From Perkinsus marinus ATCC 50983 (lineage: Eukaryota; Perkinsozoa; Perkinsida; Perkinsidae), in NCBI RefSeq assembly GCF_000006405.1, contig NW_003201888.1, positions 43,356 to 69,228 of the forward strand: a stretch of 25,873 nt of DNA, written 5' to 3'. This document shows, one piece after another, positions 1 to 10,900 of the stretch. The notes beneath the pieces were generated by a model that saw only the letters and a list, made by a program, of their open reading frames with translations, ran no database searches and was not told the origin of the DNA. Numbering within the stretch: the stretch's first letter is position 1; each line of letters begins with the position of its first letter. The position numbers were made by a program, and so were the translations under genes.

Positions 1-103
1 CAAACACAATCTGAGTCTACAGTTATTGGAGAACGTTGTACCAAATATTCAGCTAGATGATTTGCTACCGTTGGGGGAAGTGTGCGAGGGCAGGCCTACG
101 TAA
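1..103 (+). CDS. C-terminal end of an unrecognised gene (partial)
   Basis: An open frame enters from the left edge (codons counted from base 2) and ends at TAA 101-103. The visible residues are a hydrophobic and acidic stretch that includes LQLLENVVPNIQLDDLLPLG. I do not recognise the family. A good splice donor (GTAAGA) starts at base 99, so the exon may end there instead of at the stop. The coding look rests only on composition and an uninterrupted frame over 33 codons. Confidence 0.35.
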   Translation, partial: KHNLSLQLLENVVPNIQLDDLLPLGEVCEGRPT

Positions 104-954
104 GACCAAGTTTGCATAACAAATCTGTTTGGCGTAGGCTACGCTGCGTAGCGCATTTCCATTTGTAGTGTTGGCGATGGAATACAGATGAGATTCTCAC
201 GTATTGTATTTGTCCATTCTGAGCCCCATTCCTGGAATGGGGTTTCTTGGGATAGAACTTGAAGCCACCAACAACGTACTATATACCGACTTCCTTGACT
301 ATACCTGAATTCCGAAATATACCTCGACGAAGATTCCAACCTGAAAATCTCAGGCTGAGACACCCGCGCAACAGTTCACTAACTTATCCTGCTAGACTAG
401 ATTGGCTACTTATAATATTAGTCATTATTGAGCAGGCCAACTCAGTTGTCTCCATTGTAGTGAGGCATCTCCTTGGATGGCGTAATTGCCCCCAAAAATA
501 GATTCTAGTGAGGGCCTTACTGTAAGGCTTCTCCTTCGATGGCATAGCTGCCCCAGCGGAGGAGTTGATTGTAGTGTGACATCTCCTTGGATATCGCAGT
601 TACCACAAACGGAGAACAAATTTGTTGTAGTGAGGCATCTTTTCGTATGGCATAGCTGCCCCAACCAGACTCAGAAATGAATACGCTATAAACGATGCGT
701 TCACGAGGAGCAATTTTCGATCCGATCGGCCTACAGCAACTGACCCACAAGCGCATGGTGGATATGAGTTTACTACAATTGGCAACCAATTCCGCTCATT
801 TCGACAGCATTTGGTTGACCAATTCCATACATGCGATATATTCGCTAAACTACCGTATAAAACCAGTGTCTCGATCGTGATATGCCAATGATGTTGGCGA
901 AATACAAATTCACTCGACAGAATTGAATCTTTCAATTGTTGAGTTGAAAACAGT
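104..954. other. Non-coding stretch left of the retrotransposon
   Basis: No gene was found. The short open frames on both strands have no recognisable domain and overlap one another. The only structure is a degenerate tandem repeat at about 454-670, described separately. The right edge of this stretch is the outer end of the fossil retrotransposon. Confidence 0.5.
454..670 (+). repeat. Degenerate tandem repeat, about four units of ~56 bases
   Basis: Units begin near 454, 517, 568 and 624. Each has the pattern TTGTAGTGAGGCATCTCC, then TGGATGGC, then ATAGCTGCCCC, with many substitutions. The spacing is about 56 bases, which is not a multiple of three. It reads as non-coding minisatellite-like sequence. 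Confidence 0.6.
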
Positions 955-1140
955 TTAAACATCCACACCCGATGGCACGTGGGTCTGGAAACAAGCTGGG
1001 GTTTAAGACTTCAGCCTTGAACCCTGCTTGTCATGAAGAACTATGCTTTCTGAACTGTGACTAGCATTTGCAGACTCACAGGGGCTTTCGCTTGAAAGTT
1101 CCATTTCAGTTACAGTGCAGAAAGTGTTAGTTCTTGTGCC
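955..1140 (-). repeat. Repeat B2, outer 3' end of the YR retrotransposon
   Basis: A 186-base segment nearly identical to 1343-1528 (offset 388, about 2 percent difference). It forms the outer end of the element, next to unrelated flanking DNA. A 17-base G-rich stretch (1141-1157) separates it from repeat A2. Confidence 0.9.
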
Positions 1141-1157
1141 GGGTGTGGTGGGGTGGG

Positions 1158-1342
1158 TTGAAGAAAGCTGAACAATGCGATCCGTACCCAAGCTCGTCAC
1201 GCCACTTTCCGGGTAGTTATCTTTGAGGTGAGTAGTGCAAACGCACGCACGCGCATTGTGTCGAACATGGCGGGTGAGGTAAAGACGGAGCGACGTGCCA
1301 CTCGTTTCCGGACTTTAACCTGGGATAACGAGTTATCCTCTA
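1158..1342 (-). repeat. Repeat A2 of the YR retrotransposon
   Basis: A 185-base segment whose two halves recur at 5483-5591 and 6034-6109, the interrupted A1 copy. It sits between B1 and B2, as the split-direct-repeat arrangement predicts. It ends exactly where B1 begins. Confidence 0.9.
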
Positions 1343-1528
1343 TTAAACATCCACACTCGATGGCACGTGGGTCTGGAAACAAGCTGGGGTTTAAGACTTC
1401 AGCCTCGAACCCTGCTTGTCATGGAGAACTATGCTTTCTGAACTGTGACTAGCATTTGCAGACTTACAGGGGCTTTCGCTTGAAAGTTCCATTTCAGTTA
1501 CAGTGCAGAAAGTGTTAGTTCTTGTGCC
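1343..1528 (-). repeat. Repeat B1 of the YR retrotransposon
   Basis: Near-identical partner of B2. It lies directly after the recombinase region on the minus strand and is followed without a gap by A2. Confidence 0.9.
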
Positions 1529-1590
1529 CAATCCAGACCCACTAAACACGATTCGAAGTTGGGTTTCGGAAACGATTATCCTGGCGTTAA

Positions 1591-2654
1591 TCACCGAAGA
1601 AGATCTTTGTGTGGGCGTGACGGACCTCGCAACATGGCCTCTGCATAGTGGTGTTCTACCATTGCGGTGACGCCCCTCAAATACGTCTTCTCCAGGACAT
1701 TCTGTATAGCCCATCTACCGTACTGCGAAATGCTGAAGGTACTTATACCAGCATACCACATCCACTGGGCTCCGCTGCGTCGCAAAGAGTGGGTTGCTAT
1801 CGAGCCGTGTGAAGTTGGGAGCTGCGCTTCAAAAATCGTTTTGACATGGCGACGAAAGGTGTGATAGGTGAGGCAGCCGAAGAGAGGTCCCCTCGGGTTC
1901 AGCCACTTGTTTTTGAATCCGTCGCACATATATTGATAGAGTTTATGTACTGCACAGATTGGTTCATGGCAGGGGCGAATGGGAGACGCACAGGCACATC
2001 CGATGCGGACGACGCCGTCGTCACGACGGCGCCCTTGCCGAATTGATCACATTTGCTGCGGCGTATGTGAATCTCGACTACGTCCATACCCTCGACGGTG
2101 TTAAAGATAATATCAGAGCATTGCAAGCTCAAGCATTCCCTGCTCCGGAGTAATCCCAGGATACACATCACAATAGCTATGCCGGACTCTCTCCTCCCTC
2201 CGTTGCAGAGTGTTAAGGCCTCACGAACTTGACCGATCGTGACTGGGGCCTTGGCCCCCAGGGGGGTTCCAGCTCGGGAGCTGCCCCGCCGGACTGCTAT
2301 TAAAGCCCTCCTAACATGCCCGGCTTCTAATTGGGAGAAAGCATGGCCATTCTCGATGTTTCGAGTCTTGATAGCAGACGTGTAGGTTTTCACCGTCGAG
2401 TACGCATATCCGACCTTATTGAGGACGTATATAAAGGTGAGTATTGAATCCGAAGAGACCGGATACATTTTGTCGATTCTAGTCTTAGGGCCCAAGATAA
2501 CATCGCGGAACAATTTCTCTCCAGAAGTATATGTCTTCCTGGTAGTGGGAGCCAGAGCAGAACGCACGAGATCTGCTACCTCTTCAGATAGATTCCTTCC
2601 CTCGGCTTTCGCCTGGGGAAGGAAAGCGACTGCTTTTCGGCGCCGATCGGCCAT
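1591..2654 (-). pseudogene. Tyrosine recombinase region of the fossil retrotransposon
   Basis: The minus strand encodes a tyrosine-recombinase/phage-integrase-like protein. An N-terminal core-binding part (TTRKTYTSGEKLF) and a catalytic part are visible, including the LRSRECL region with the first catalytic arginine and the HSLRRSGA box of the His-x-x-Arg type. In YR retrotransposons this enzyme replaces the DDE integrase and inserts a circular DNA intermediate without duplicating the target. The region is the third coding part of the element and lies next to repeat B1. It is not intact as a single frame and is treated as a fossil. Confidence 0.8.
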
Positions 2655-2840
2655 GCGAAAGGAGTTCTACATAATGCCGTAGAGATTTTGCGACAGATTG
2701 TACTATTGAAGCAAAACAAGATAACTCGGCCTCTTGGACAGAAACGTGCGATTATCAGAAACCCGTGCTTACACTAATGTTCATTCAAACTTGCCTGAAG
2801 CCAATGCTTGTAATGAATTCTCATCAACGTCAACCGACGC

Positions 2841-3275
2841 TCATGACGTGGGTAAGAAGGTTGTGTCCCCTCGAGAGATCCGATCGGCGATCCAGTTCTC
2901 TTCTGACGGCAGCCACTGTGCGGTGTAGCTTGTCAGAGTGAGTCTGGCTAGACTCTCAACCATGCTCCGAAGCAACCGAGCAAGTACCGGTGCCTTGGAG
3001 TACATGCTTCTCAGGATTGAAGCTACCGCCTTGTTGTCGACGTAAATGACGACCTTATAGTCAGAGAGATTCCCATAGGCCCGCTCTGCCTCTTTGAGGG
3101 CCAGGCATGTCGCTAGTAGCTCAGCGATCACGATACTTTTTGCTTCAGTCCCCACGCGGCCGTCCTTGGCTGCCATATTCCAGGGCTTGAGAACAGACTC
3201 ATCGATTTTTTTTGTGGAACCAAATTGTGCGCTGGGACTTCTCGGGCTTAGTGAAGTTATCAGAGCAGCCGTCAC
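2841..3275 (-). pseudogene. RNase H region of the fossil retrotransposon
   Basis: The segment lies directly downstream of the reverse transcriptase and overlaps its end. It resembles the RNase H domain of DIRS/Ngaro-type polyproteins, with an acidic AKSIVIAELLATCLALKEA helix and a VIYVDNKAVASIL strand carrying the conserved aspartate-asparagine pair. It would degrade RNA in the RNA-DNA hybrid. Its position between reverse transcriptase and recombinase matches the usual order. It is treated as a fossil part. Confidence 0.75.
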
Positions 3276-4950
3276 GAAGTGCTATGACCCCTCCCAAGGC
3301 CCGAGTTGAAGCGTCGGTGAATAATAGCAGCGTACCGGAGAAGCCATCAATCGACCTACGAATCGGGCCCACTGAGTGGAAGGCATGGGGGTCGGTTAGA
3401 ATTTTTATGAAGAATCTCGCGGTGATGTGCACTTCACTCCCAGGTGGACAGGATCCTGTGACTCGGCCGACTTTTCGCATTACGGCTAAAAGGCCGTAGA
3501 AGGGCTGTAGGTAGGGCTTCAGATACTTGCGCAAAGATGCGTATCGGTTGAGCTTCCCGGCCAGAGACGATAGCTCCTGTTCCGACACTCTTCCTGCACG
3601 GACGACCTTGCGTAAGTCCTCTAGTAATTTCCCTGTCTTAGAGGGATCGATCTCGAATCGAGGGTGATCTTTGGTGTCAACGCGGATACCCACGACAGTG
3701 CCATCCGATGAGTTGCACCGGAGCTTATTACAGCTCAGGGCGGAACCGAGAAGAAGCCAAAATACTATTACTATGATGGCAACTTCAGTGTAGATCTCAA
3801 TTCGCACGCAGAGAAAACCGTCGTCAACGTACATATAGCAGGCGAATGGCTTTGAGCTCGTCGAGGAGAACATGGCGCGCAGTATGAGTTCCAGGCAGGA
3901 CAAGACCAGGCTGGCGTAGCGGACAAACCAATACGCGGCCGCACTATGGCCAAAGGATAAAACCATATTCTCATAGGCGACGGTGTTTCCGTCCTGGAAG
4001 GTGTGAGTAAAGGAGGCATTCTTCCTTTCCTCGGGATGTATACCGAGGTGGCGGTAGGCAGATTTCAAATCAAACTGCAAGATCTTGTAGCTGGAGGTGG
4101 ACTGACTGTGCGGTGCAGTCAGAGAGCCCACCAACTGTCGCAAATGCGAAACCGATGGCAAGCGTGCCGTATTCGGGATCGACGAGTGCAGGTTGGTGTT
4201 GCTCCGTTTGAAATCCTCGACGATTCGCACGCCGTTTTCGTAGGAGCCTGCCTTCGGTACGGCCGCTCGGCGGATATAAGTTCGCCCACCCGACGCTAAA
4301 CTCGAATTGTCGATGCGCTGGATATATCCTTTCGCTTCCTCTTCTCTGACGATGCAGTCGGCCTTCTCCCTCACTTCAGGGATCAACATCGACTTGTAAT
4401 TGGAATGGACCCTAGGAATCTCGTAGAGACTTTGTTTCTTGGGCTTGTAGCGAGGGTAGAGGCTTGAGTGGGGTATCTCAACATCGATCCCTAAAGGTAG
4501 CCCTTGGCTGCATATTTTGGGGAAATCGACGTCTTGCAGCTCGAGTTGCTCCGTGATGACACTCAGCAGGCCGCAGTAGATTGAGTTACCCTTGTCCCTC
4601 TGTAATATGGAGCTCCCGAACTCAGCTGCCAAAGCTTGCCGTACGTTGCATGCCGCGACTTCCGCTGCCTTCTCAAGCGCATCTGCTTGTTCCTGAGTTG
4701 GCTTCCGGTCGATTTTTTCCACGAGCTCCTTGAGGTTGCACTTTAAACCCTCTTCGAGCAGCATTTTGCCTAGGCGTTTGCCAAAGGAGACTTGCTGGCC
4801 GGACATGGGTTGCTCCTCGCCTGGTAGAGCACACATGCCACCGTTTCTGAAGTCGGTGAACTGCTCCTGTGCGTCGAGCTCTAGGCTGCGGACTGCTCTA
4901 GCTACGTAGGAAGGAATGTATTCCTCGCTGTCTTCGATGCAGCTCGACAT
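3199..4950 (-). pseudogene. Reverse transcriptase region of the fossil retrotransposon, with an N-terminal extension
   Basis: This long minus-strand open region encodes about 580 residues. The first ~170 are charged and may correspond to a Gag-like or linker part that I cannot assign. The reverse transcriptase follows: LQFDLKSAYRHLGIHP carries the first catalytic aspartate, and YMYVDDGFLCV is the YxDD box. The thumb and the start of an RNase H fold (LLFTDASTRALGG) come after it. The order and sequence style fit DIRS-type polymerases, not LTR retrotransposons. It belongs to the element at 955-6109. Confidence 0.85.
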
Positions 4951-5482
4951 TTGCTCTCGTTCTTACTCGGTGTCACTCCTGTACCTGGGAACTGGATGTT
5001 TGGTTGAAAAGCCAGGCGGTAGCTTGCTTGTTACCAGGTATTGATGTCGGGTTCGAGTCGCCCGCGTCTTGCTTCATACCTTGCGCGATTGGTCTATGCG
5101 AGGCTATGGAATCGAGACTCATCTCTTCTCGATTGTGCTCGCCTGAAAGGCGCTCCGTGACTTGAATGCACAACGCTATGTCAGGGTGCACCAGCACAAT
5201 GAAAAACGCTATTGAGACTACAATGCTAGCTAGCAAGCCGAGATACTACTCATCACGACTTGGCAAAGCCAAGTTGGCTTTGCAGAACGAACAGGTGGAG
5301 GGAAGAGCAGAGCCAACAAAGGTAAAGGAATCAATTGCTCGCAGGACTTATTCATCCTTAGTGACCCTCTTCGAACCGGGCGCAAAACGCGACGCTACAT
5401 CCCAGCTCAATTGAGGTGGTAGTAGTGCCAACGAAACACTGCACCTGCGAAAGGGCTGTTCGTTTGAGCTTCTGCTCCGAAC
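4951..5482 (-). other. Leader between repeat A1 and the polymerase region of the retrotransposon
   Basis: About 530 bases separate repeat A1 from the start of the polymerase-coding region. A short minus-strand open frame (4973-5236) has a hydrophobic start but no recognisable domain. I cannot say whether a Gag-like protein was once encoded here. Confidence 0.4.
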
Positions 5483-6109
5483 TTGAAGAAAGCTGAACAA
5501 TGCGATCCGTACCCAAGCTCGTCACGCCACTTTCCGGGTAGTTATCTTTGAAGTGAGTAGTGCAAACGCACGCACGCGCATTGTGTCGAACGATGGGGGT
5601 ACAAGCAGTGGGATAGTTTCGAGTCAACATGTAGTTCAAAAACATGTTCTGGCTTGACGCTGTGGTCTGCTGCTCCTTAATCCCATAGACTTCGGTAGTC
5701 ACAGCAACGAGCCAGGCGAAACTTTTGTGGCTCATCAATGCACGTGATGTTAGGATGAGCGGAGCGAAGCCTAGCGGAGCGTAGCATTGATTGCATCAAA
5801 AGTTTGGCGATCGGCGGCGTTGCACAGTATCGTGCTGACCTAACCATCTAACCTTGTGGGTTGAGATGTTTCAAATGGGTCAAAGTGGGTTCCCCTCCCA
5901 CCCTCCCATGGGATAGTTTCGAGTCAACATGTAGTTCAAAAACATGTTCTGGCTTGACGCTGTGGTCTGCTGCTCCTTAATCCCATAGACTTCGGTAGTC
6001 ACAGCAACGAGCCAGGCGAAACTTTTGTCGAACATGGCGGGTGAGGTAAAGACGGAGCGACGTGCCACTCGTTTCCGGACTTTAACCTGGGATAACGAGT
6101 TATCCTCTA
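5483..6109 (-). repeat. Repeat A1 of the YR retrotransposon, split by a nested insertion
   Basis: Bases 5483-5591 match 1158-1266 and bases 6034-6109 match 1267-1342, so together they are one copy of repeat A. The 442 bases between them are a later insertion. The outer end, at 6109, marks the 5' end of the retrotransposon. Confidence 0.88.
5592..6033. mobile_element. Small nested element inside repeat A1, with 120-base internal direct repeats
   Basis: The insertion is flanked by TGTCGAAC at 5584-5591 and 6026-6033, consistent with an 8-base target duplication. It contains a 120-base direct repeat at 5609-5728 and 5909-6028 (offset 300, apparently identical) around a 180-base spacer without coding potential. 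The second copy runs to the insertion edge, whereas the first starts 17 bases inside. It could be a miniature LTR-type element or a non-autonomous relative of the YR element. Family not determined. Confidence 0.65.
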
Positions 6110-6517
6110 ACAATTTAGCGCTAGGAATATGCAAGTGAAGGTTAGTTTTCAAGTGTACGCGCTACTGTGAACACTGGTAGGATTCTTCTTCTATTAACAG
6201 GCCTTCCTTGACCTTCTGAAATGATCTTCGTAACGCCTCGGAGACTGCCTTGGTAGTACGCACTTTTAGGTGCATTGTTGACGGGAAGACATAGAAATTT
6301 CATTAGGATCTGAGTCGACTAGCTAGTGTGACACAGTTTAGTGGAGAATGAGGACAATTAGGAATCTAGGCTTCCGGAGAAAGTCGTCCAGTGTTGAGTA
6401 CAGATTTGATGGGATCGGAGGAATTATTCCATTTCAGGCAAGGATCGTTGACGATGATTATAAGATTGTGGTGTGCAGTGAACAGTTGCCATTTTTGCAT
6501 CTGAAGGATTATCCGTC
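6110..6517 (+). other. Upstream region of the VAP-like gene
   Basis: This DNA lies between the retrotransposon and the VAP-like start. It holds an open frame of 63 codons starting at 6348 (beginning MRTIRNLGFRRKSSS) that runs past the VAP start codon in another frame and stops at 6539. It could be an upstream open frame that dampens translation, or chance. No promoter motif is convincing. Confidence 0.35.
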
Positions 6518-7224
6518 ATGCCTAGTCTCCTATCTGTGAAGCCTGGTGAAATCGTATTCCCCAACACTTTGTATCAATCGGTTAACACTACCTTGTCCCT
6601 GACTAATGTTGACGGGGACAAGAAGGCAGTGGCTTTCAAAATCAAGACGACTGCTCCTCGCAATTATCTAGTTCGACCCTCTTCTGGTGTTGTTGCTGCC
6701 GACGCTACTGTGGATGTGCAGATTATTTTGCAGCCGCAAACTTCGGATCCAAGCCTCAACACAGATAGGTTCCTCATTCAAGCTACTACTAGTGCCACAG
6801 GTCAGCCTCTTGAGCGTGACGAATGGGCTCGCGTTGCCAAGGCGGATATTCACGAGCAACGTCTCCATGTTATCTTCAAGCCAGCTGAGGAGGGCTCTCA
6901 GGCCAAGGAAGGTGCCGCTGCTACTGCTCCTACCGTTGCCGCCACGAATTCTTCTAATATTGCTGCTGGAGAACTGAGAGGCAAGTACGACGAACTCGTT
7001 CAGTACACATTGTCGATTGAAAAGGAGAAGTCCAAGTTGGAGAAGGAGCTCGAAGCCAACAAGGTAATATCACCGATTCTGTTTGTTGGATGGTCATTCC
7101 CTCTACACAGGCTCGTAGTGCGGTGGTGGCTCGCTCTTCCTCGGGTTTTACAACTATGCAGCTGCTCATTTCCATGGTCATTGCAGTGATCATTTCTCGC
7201 CTAGCGGCTCTTTATGGGTACTAA
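6518..7224 (+). CDS. VAP-like MSP-domain protein with C-terminal membrane anchor
   Basis: Two exons, 6518-7063 and 7111-7224, are joined across a 47-base GT-AG intron and give 219 residues ending at TAA. Residues 1-120 are a major sperm protein (MSP) domain with the hallmark FKIKTTAPRNYLVRPSSG. A low-complexity Ala/Thr/Pro linker follows, then a short charged coiled coil (about 155-182). The second exon adds a hydrophobic segment (TMQLLISMVIAVIISRLAAL) ending in GY, a tail anchor. VAP proteins sit in the ER membrane and bind FFAT-motif proteins at membrane contact sites. Length and domain order match the family. Without splicing the frame would end in a non-hydrophobic tail, which supports the intron. 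The upstream flank is the retrotransposon. Confidence 0.92.
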
Positions 7225-7389
7225 TTGAGTGTGGATGAGGAGTCAGATTTCCACACACATTACAAGAGTCTGTATTGAGCTTGAAGTGTTGGTCTATTTT
7301 GCTCATCTCTACACTTCTATACACATACCACCATTACTAAAGGCTTTTCATAGCAAATTCGGTGTTATCGTTGTGGAGCTCATGTTAGT

Positions 7390-7920
7390 ATGATGCGAAC
7401 AACTGGTATCACCTTCTTCCTAATGCGAGTGCCAAAGATTGTTGGTGTGTGCTTATCGAAGCTCCTTTGTCGGAGGTGTGAGTAGTGACGATTCTCTGGT
7501 GAAAAATATACATACAATTTCAAGCCTAAACTCTGTATCGTATTGTATACACGTGTTATCGGTGGTTGCGTTAGTTGTTGTTGATCGTGAACTTGTTTGG
7601 TACATACATTTCCCACGTTGTATTCATGATGCATGCAGACATACTCGCCAACGAGGATCCATGGGTTGGTGATGCTACAGAAGAGCTTTTAGGGCGGTGA
7701 AGAGTGAAACGCTGGGGGACGCTTGGAAACGCAGTGGAAATGATAATCTTGTGCTGTCACGACTACAAAGTTTTTATTCAAAATATGAACATTGTCCTAG
7801 ACTTTCTTCAATGTGCTCCTGGCAAGCTAACTTGTGGAGAGTTTCAATTTCGAAGTGGAGAACTGCACTTTTGTTCTCCACGTCAAGAATCTATTAATTG
7901 CGGAATTTCGTGGCGAGTGA
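7390..7920 (+). CDS. Small four-exon gene of unknown function
   Basis: Phase-consistent exons are 7390-7477, 7639-7696, 7735-7812 and 7842-7920. They give about 100 residues: a hydrophobic basic start (MMRTTGITFFLMRVPKIVG), an acidic middle (ANEDPWVGDATEELLG), then NDNLVLSRLQSFYSKYEH and FNFEVENCTFVLHVKNLL. I do not recognise the family. The intron at 7813-7841 is only 29 bases, but joining there yields a convincing hydrophobic-charged alternation. The stop is TGA 7918-7920. A GT-AG intron at 7917-7961 is also possible and would extend the protein in a different frame into the first protease exon. A 9-base inverted repeat (7855-7863 with 7873-7881) lies in the last exon. Confidence 0.5.
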
Positions 7921-7981
7921 AGGAGTTGTGTTGACGATAGTTAAATGGTTATGATGATAAGTAGTTCCTTGGTGGTTCCTT

Positions 7982-10900
7982 ATGCAGTCGAATCGACAGT
8001 CACGAGGGCATCTATGTGGGAACTGCTACCAGCCTGCTAACAGTCTCTGTCCGCGATGCAGGAACGTGTAATAAGTCAGAAACTGTGGTATAACGAGAGG
8101 GAGACTTATCGATGTAGTTACTACTGCAGTATTGCATGTCAGAAGAAGGATTGGATCCTGGGTCATCAGGTAGATAGCAGCAGGATTTACCGTTGGAGAG
8201 TATCATACTGTAGGCGTTGTGCGGACACGCAGAGTTATCAAGTAAAACACCATCACTACTGCCTGTGACGATGCTAAAGTTGAGAGCTGATAAAAAACGG
8301 AAGGTACTATTGGAGTCTCAGCCGTCCAACGTGGAGTAAATTTGAGACGTGAAAGTCCTAGCGACCGATAACATAATTGTTTTCCGCGTGGTGAATTTTG
8401 AAATATGTTTTTCACTAGTGTTTTTCATATCACGGGTGAAACTCTGTTAGTACTCACGCAAGTGGAGGGGGGCATCAAGAATTTTGTACGGTGAATTTCT
8501 CGACTGATGCAACAAATGAGAATAAGGATTATTGAATTTTTGATGGAATATATACTATCGCAGCTGCACTTCGAGCCAAGCGTGTACTGCATTGACAGTG
8601 TGGTGATAGCGGAACCTAACATATGAGTGTCACCAGTGATATGGAAAGCAGGAGTGGGAAACATACTTCGCTTCGCGGAATGTGTTATCGGTTGTCGCGG
8701 AAATCCTATAGTTCACATGGAGTATTACGCCACTTCACGTTAAACGGATGAAACTCCATTGATATTGTATTTCAAAACCACTATTTTCCGTGGCAGATTA
8801 TTCCCGATCGTCAGTGGCGTCATATGGTGACACAGAGCAGTCGCGCGGCTGGTAGTTTTTCGTCACCACTTGGATGAGTTTTTGTAACGGTTTCCTTAGG
8901 TGCGACTGATCCCTGGGAGGCTCCTATGAAGGGCATTGACAACATAGGGAATACATGCTTTGCTAATTCGGTGAGGGATGGTATCACTTAGACTCACAGT
9001 ATGGTTCTTATCAGGTTCTCCAGTGCCTGTTTAGAATACCCTTGTTTGTTCGTTATATCAAGAGTAGTATACTGGACGCAGGTTCGATCCCCGGTCAGGG
9101 TATTTTTCGGTTTGCAGGTATCCCACAGGTCAACCCAGCGGCGTCAGATGGCAAGTCAGTTTTCTTACGAGCATTTAAAGAGCTCCTAGATGAGTATGAA
9201 TATGAGTAGTCTAGCCCTTCACCACAGTGGCGTGTATTCAGCTACTACCCCACGCCGATACCCCCACGACCACAGTCCCTGCCGCCTCCTACGGTCGCCT
9301 CTCCTGAGCTCACCCTCGGCAGCATGGTAGTATCTTATAATTAGTGAGCAGTTAAATGAAGGAGTTTTACCCGTGATATGAAAAACACTAGTGGAGAGCT
9401 TATTTCACAAACCACTGCATATTGCGAATATCGGGTTTTCACAGAGTATTACGCCACTTCACGTAAAACGGGTGAAACTACAGTGATGAATGAGTGTATA
9501 GTAATATAGATATATAATAGGATTGCATATATGTATAAATCTAGAGTGTTGATACTGATATAATAACTACGCCATGGAGATGTGTGCCGCGCAGCCTCAG
9601 TTCTCTGCGCGAGGTGACCAGTAGACGTTCTTCTTTCTTATTGTAGTGGGTAGGGTTATACGAATCGCACAGTATCTTCTCGAGGGCCACACCTCCCGAG
9701 GGTCTCTGTCACTAGAAAAAAACTGAAATGAGATTGAAAAAATGGAAAAAATTGGAAAAAATTGAAAAAAAATTTGAAAAATTGGAGAAAAAGAGGAAAA
9801 TGGGAGAAAATCGAAAGAAAACTAAAAAAATTCATCCCCCCCCACTGGCTGAATAGTACGTGAAAACCCCGTATATGTAATGATACATTATATTTGTATT
9901 AACACCTCAATAAGGTAAGTAGATGCTGCTTCCCCCCTAGGTCCGTGTCGACGGCCTCGAGGGCAGAGTAGGACGAGTTAGTAGTATCCATACTGACCCT
10001 AAAGTGCTTGCTATGGATGAGGACTGTGATTCCGATTCTGCTGGGGTGCAAACTGATGGTGGAGATGTCTATCACGACGCCAACGAGCTGCCTAGTACTA
10101 CTACTATCACGGCAGAGTCAGCCGACAGTATAGTTGCCGTCAGTGTGGAGTATGATGATGGAAGTGAGCCGCCTCGTTGAGCATTGTATAGTAATGATTA
10201 TGAGAGGTGTCCTCTTAGCTTCTGAGGTGCTCCCATCACAACGTGTCGAGGCTCTGGAGACTTCCTCTTCTACTACTGCGGATTCGGAGCCTATAGCGTT
10301 GGAGAACGGACCGCTGTATGATCGTTCAAGTGTATATCCTCGGAATACAATACCTGATATTTTGGACGATAACCTCCCACTAGGGTGAGTTTACTGGTTC
10401 TATTTCCCTTGAGAGTTGCTATAGTACTATTACAGGTACCAGCATGACAGTCACGAATTTCTGCGTTTTATCTTGGACCGTCTCGAATCTGCTACTGGTG
10501 ACCTCCTACGTCGAACCGGTGCGCCAAAATTAGTAAATTTCGTTGACGGTTTTAATGCAGATGGACTGGAGGGGCCGATTGATTACGATTCGGCCATCAA
10601 CTCTCGATTGTTCGGGGCGTGGTATGCGACTTTAACGCAGTGCCCGAAGTGCCCGAAGCAAACCTATGTTAGTGGTGAGGTTAGTTCTCGCGTTTTTATG
10701 GAATTGTTTTTTGTTTTTTAGAGCCATATTTGGATTTATCAATAGATCTGCTACCTGAAGTCACCTCTTCACTAGAAGATTGTTTGAGACTGTTCACGGC
10801 GCCCACGAGGCTCGATAAGGACAACAAGCTTTTGTGCGAGTGCTGTCACAACAGGTTGGTTCTGGTCTACTGCATGTGGGTGAAGGAGTTGATGGAGTCT

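Larger units (their letters stand above)
955..6109 (-). mobile_element. Fossil tyrosine-recombinase retrotransposon (DIRS/Ngaro/PAT-like) with split direct repeats
   Basis: Read on the minus strand the element runs: repeat A1 (6109-5483, interrupted by a later insertion), a leader, reverse transcriptase, RNase H, tyrosine recombinase, then repeats B1, A2 and B2. A1 matches A2, and B1 matches B2. This split arrangement is known from PAT/Ngaro-type YR retrotransposons and not from LTR elements. No target duplication is seen at the outer ends, as expected for integration by a tyrosine recombinase. B1 and B2 differ at only about four positions in 186 bases, so the copy looks young. It is broken: its coding parts lie in more than one frame, with roughly two breaks, besides the nested insertion. 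Confidence 0.85.

Noticed and set aside
955-6109. LTR retrotransposon
   Set aside because: The repeats are split (A1 / B1-A2-B2) instead of two equal ends, and the integration enzyme is a tyrosine recombinase, not a DDE integrase.
8530-8612. Possible extra protease exon with MEYILSQLHFEPSVYCID
   Set aside because: It does not join in phase with the flanking exons, whereas 8451-8490 joins directly to 8900 and keeps frame.
9062-9110. tRNA T-arm-like GGTTCGATCCCCGG in the protease gene
   Set aside because: The stem does not pair and no D-arm lies upstream. It is intron 6, with coding exons of the protease on both sides.
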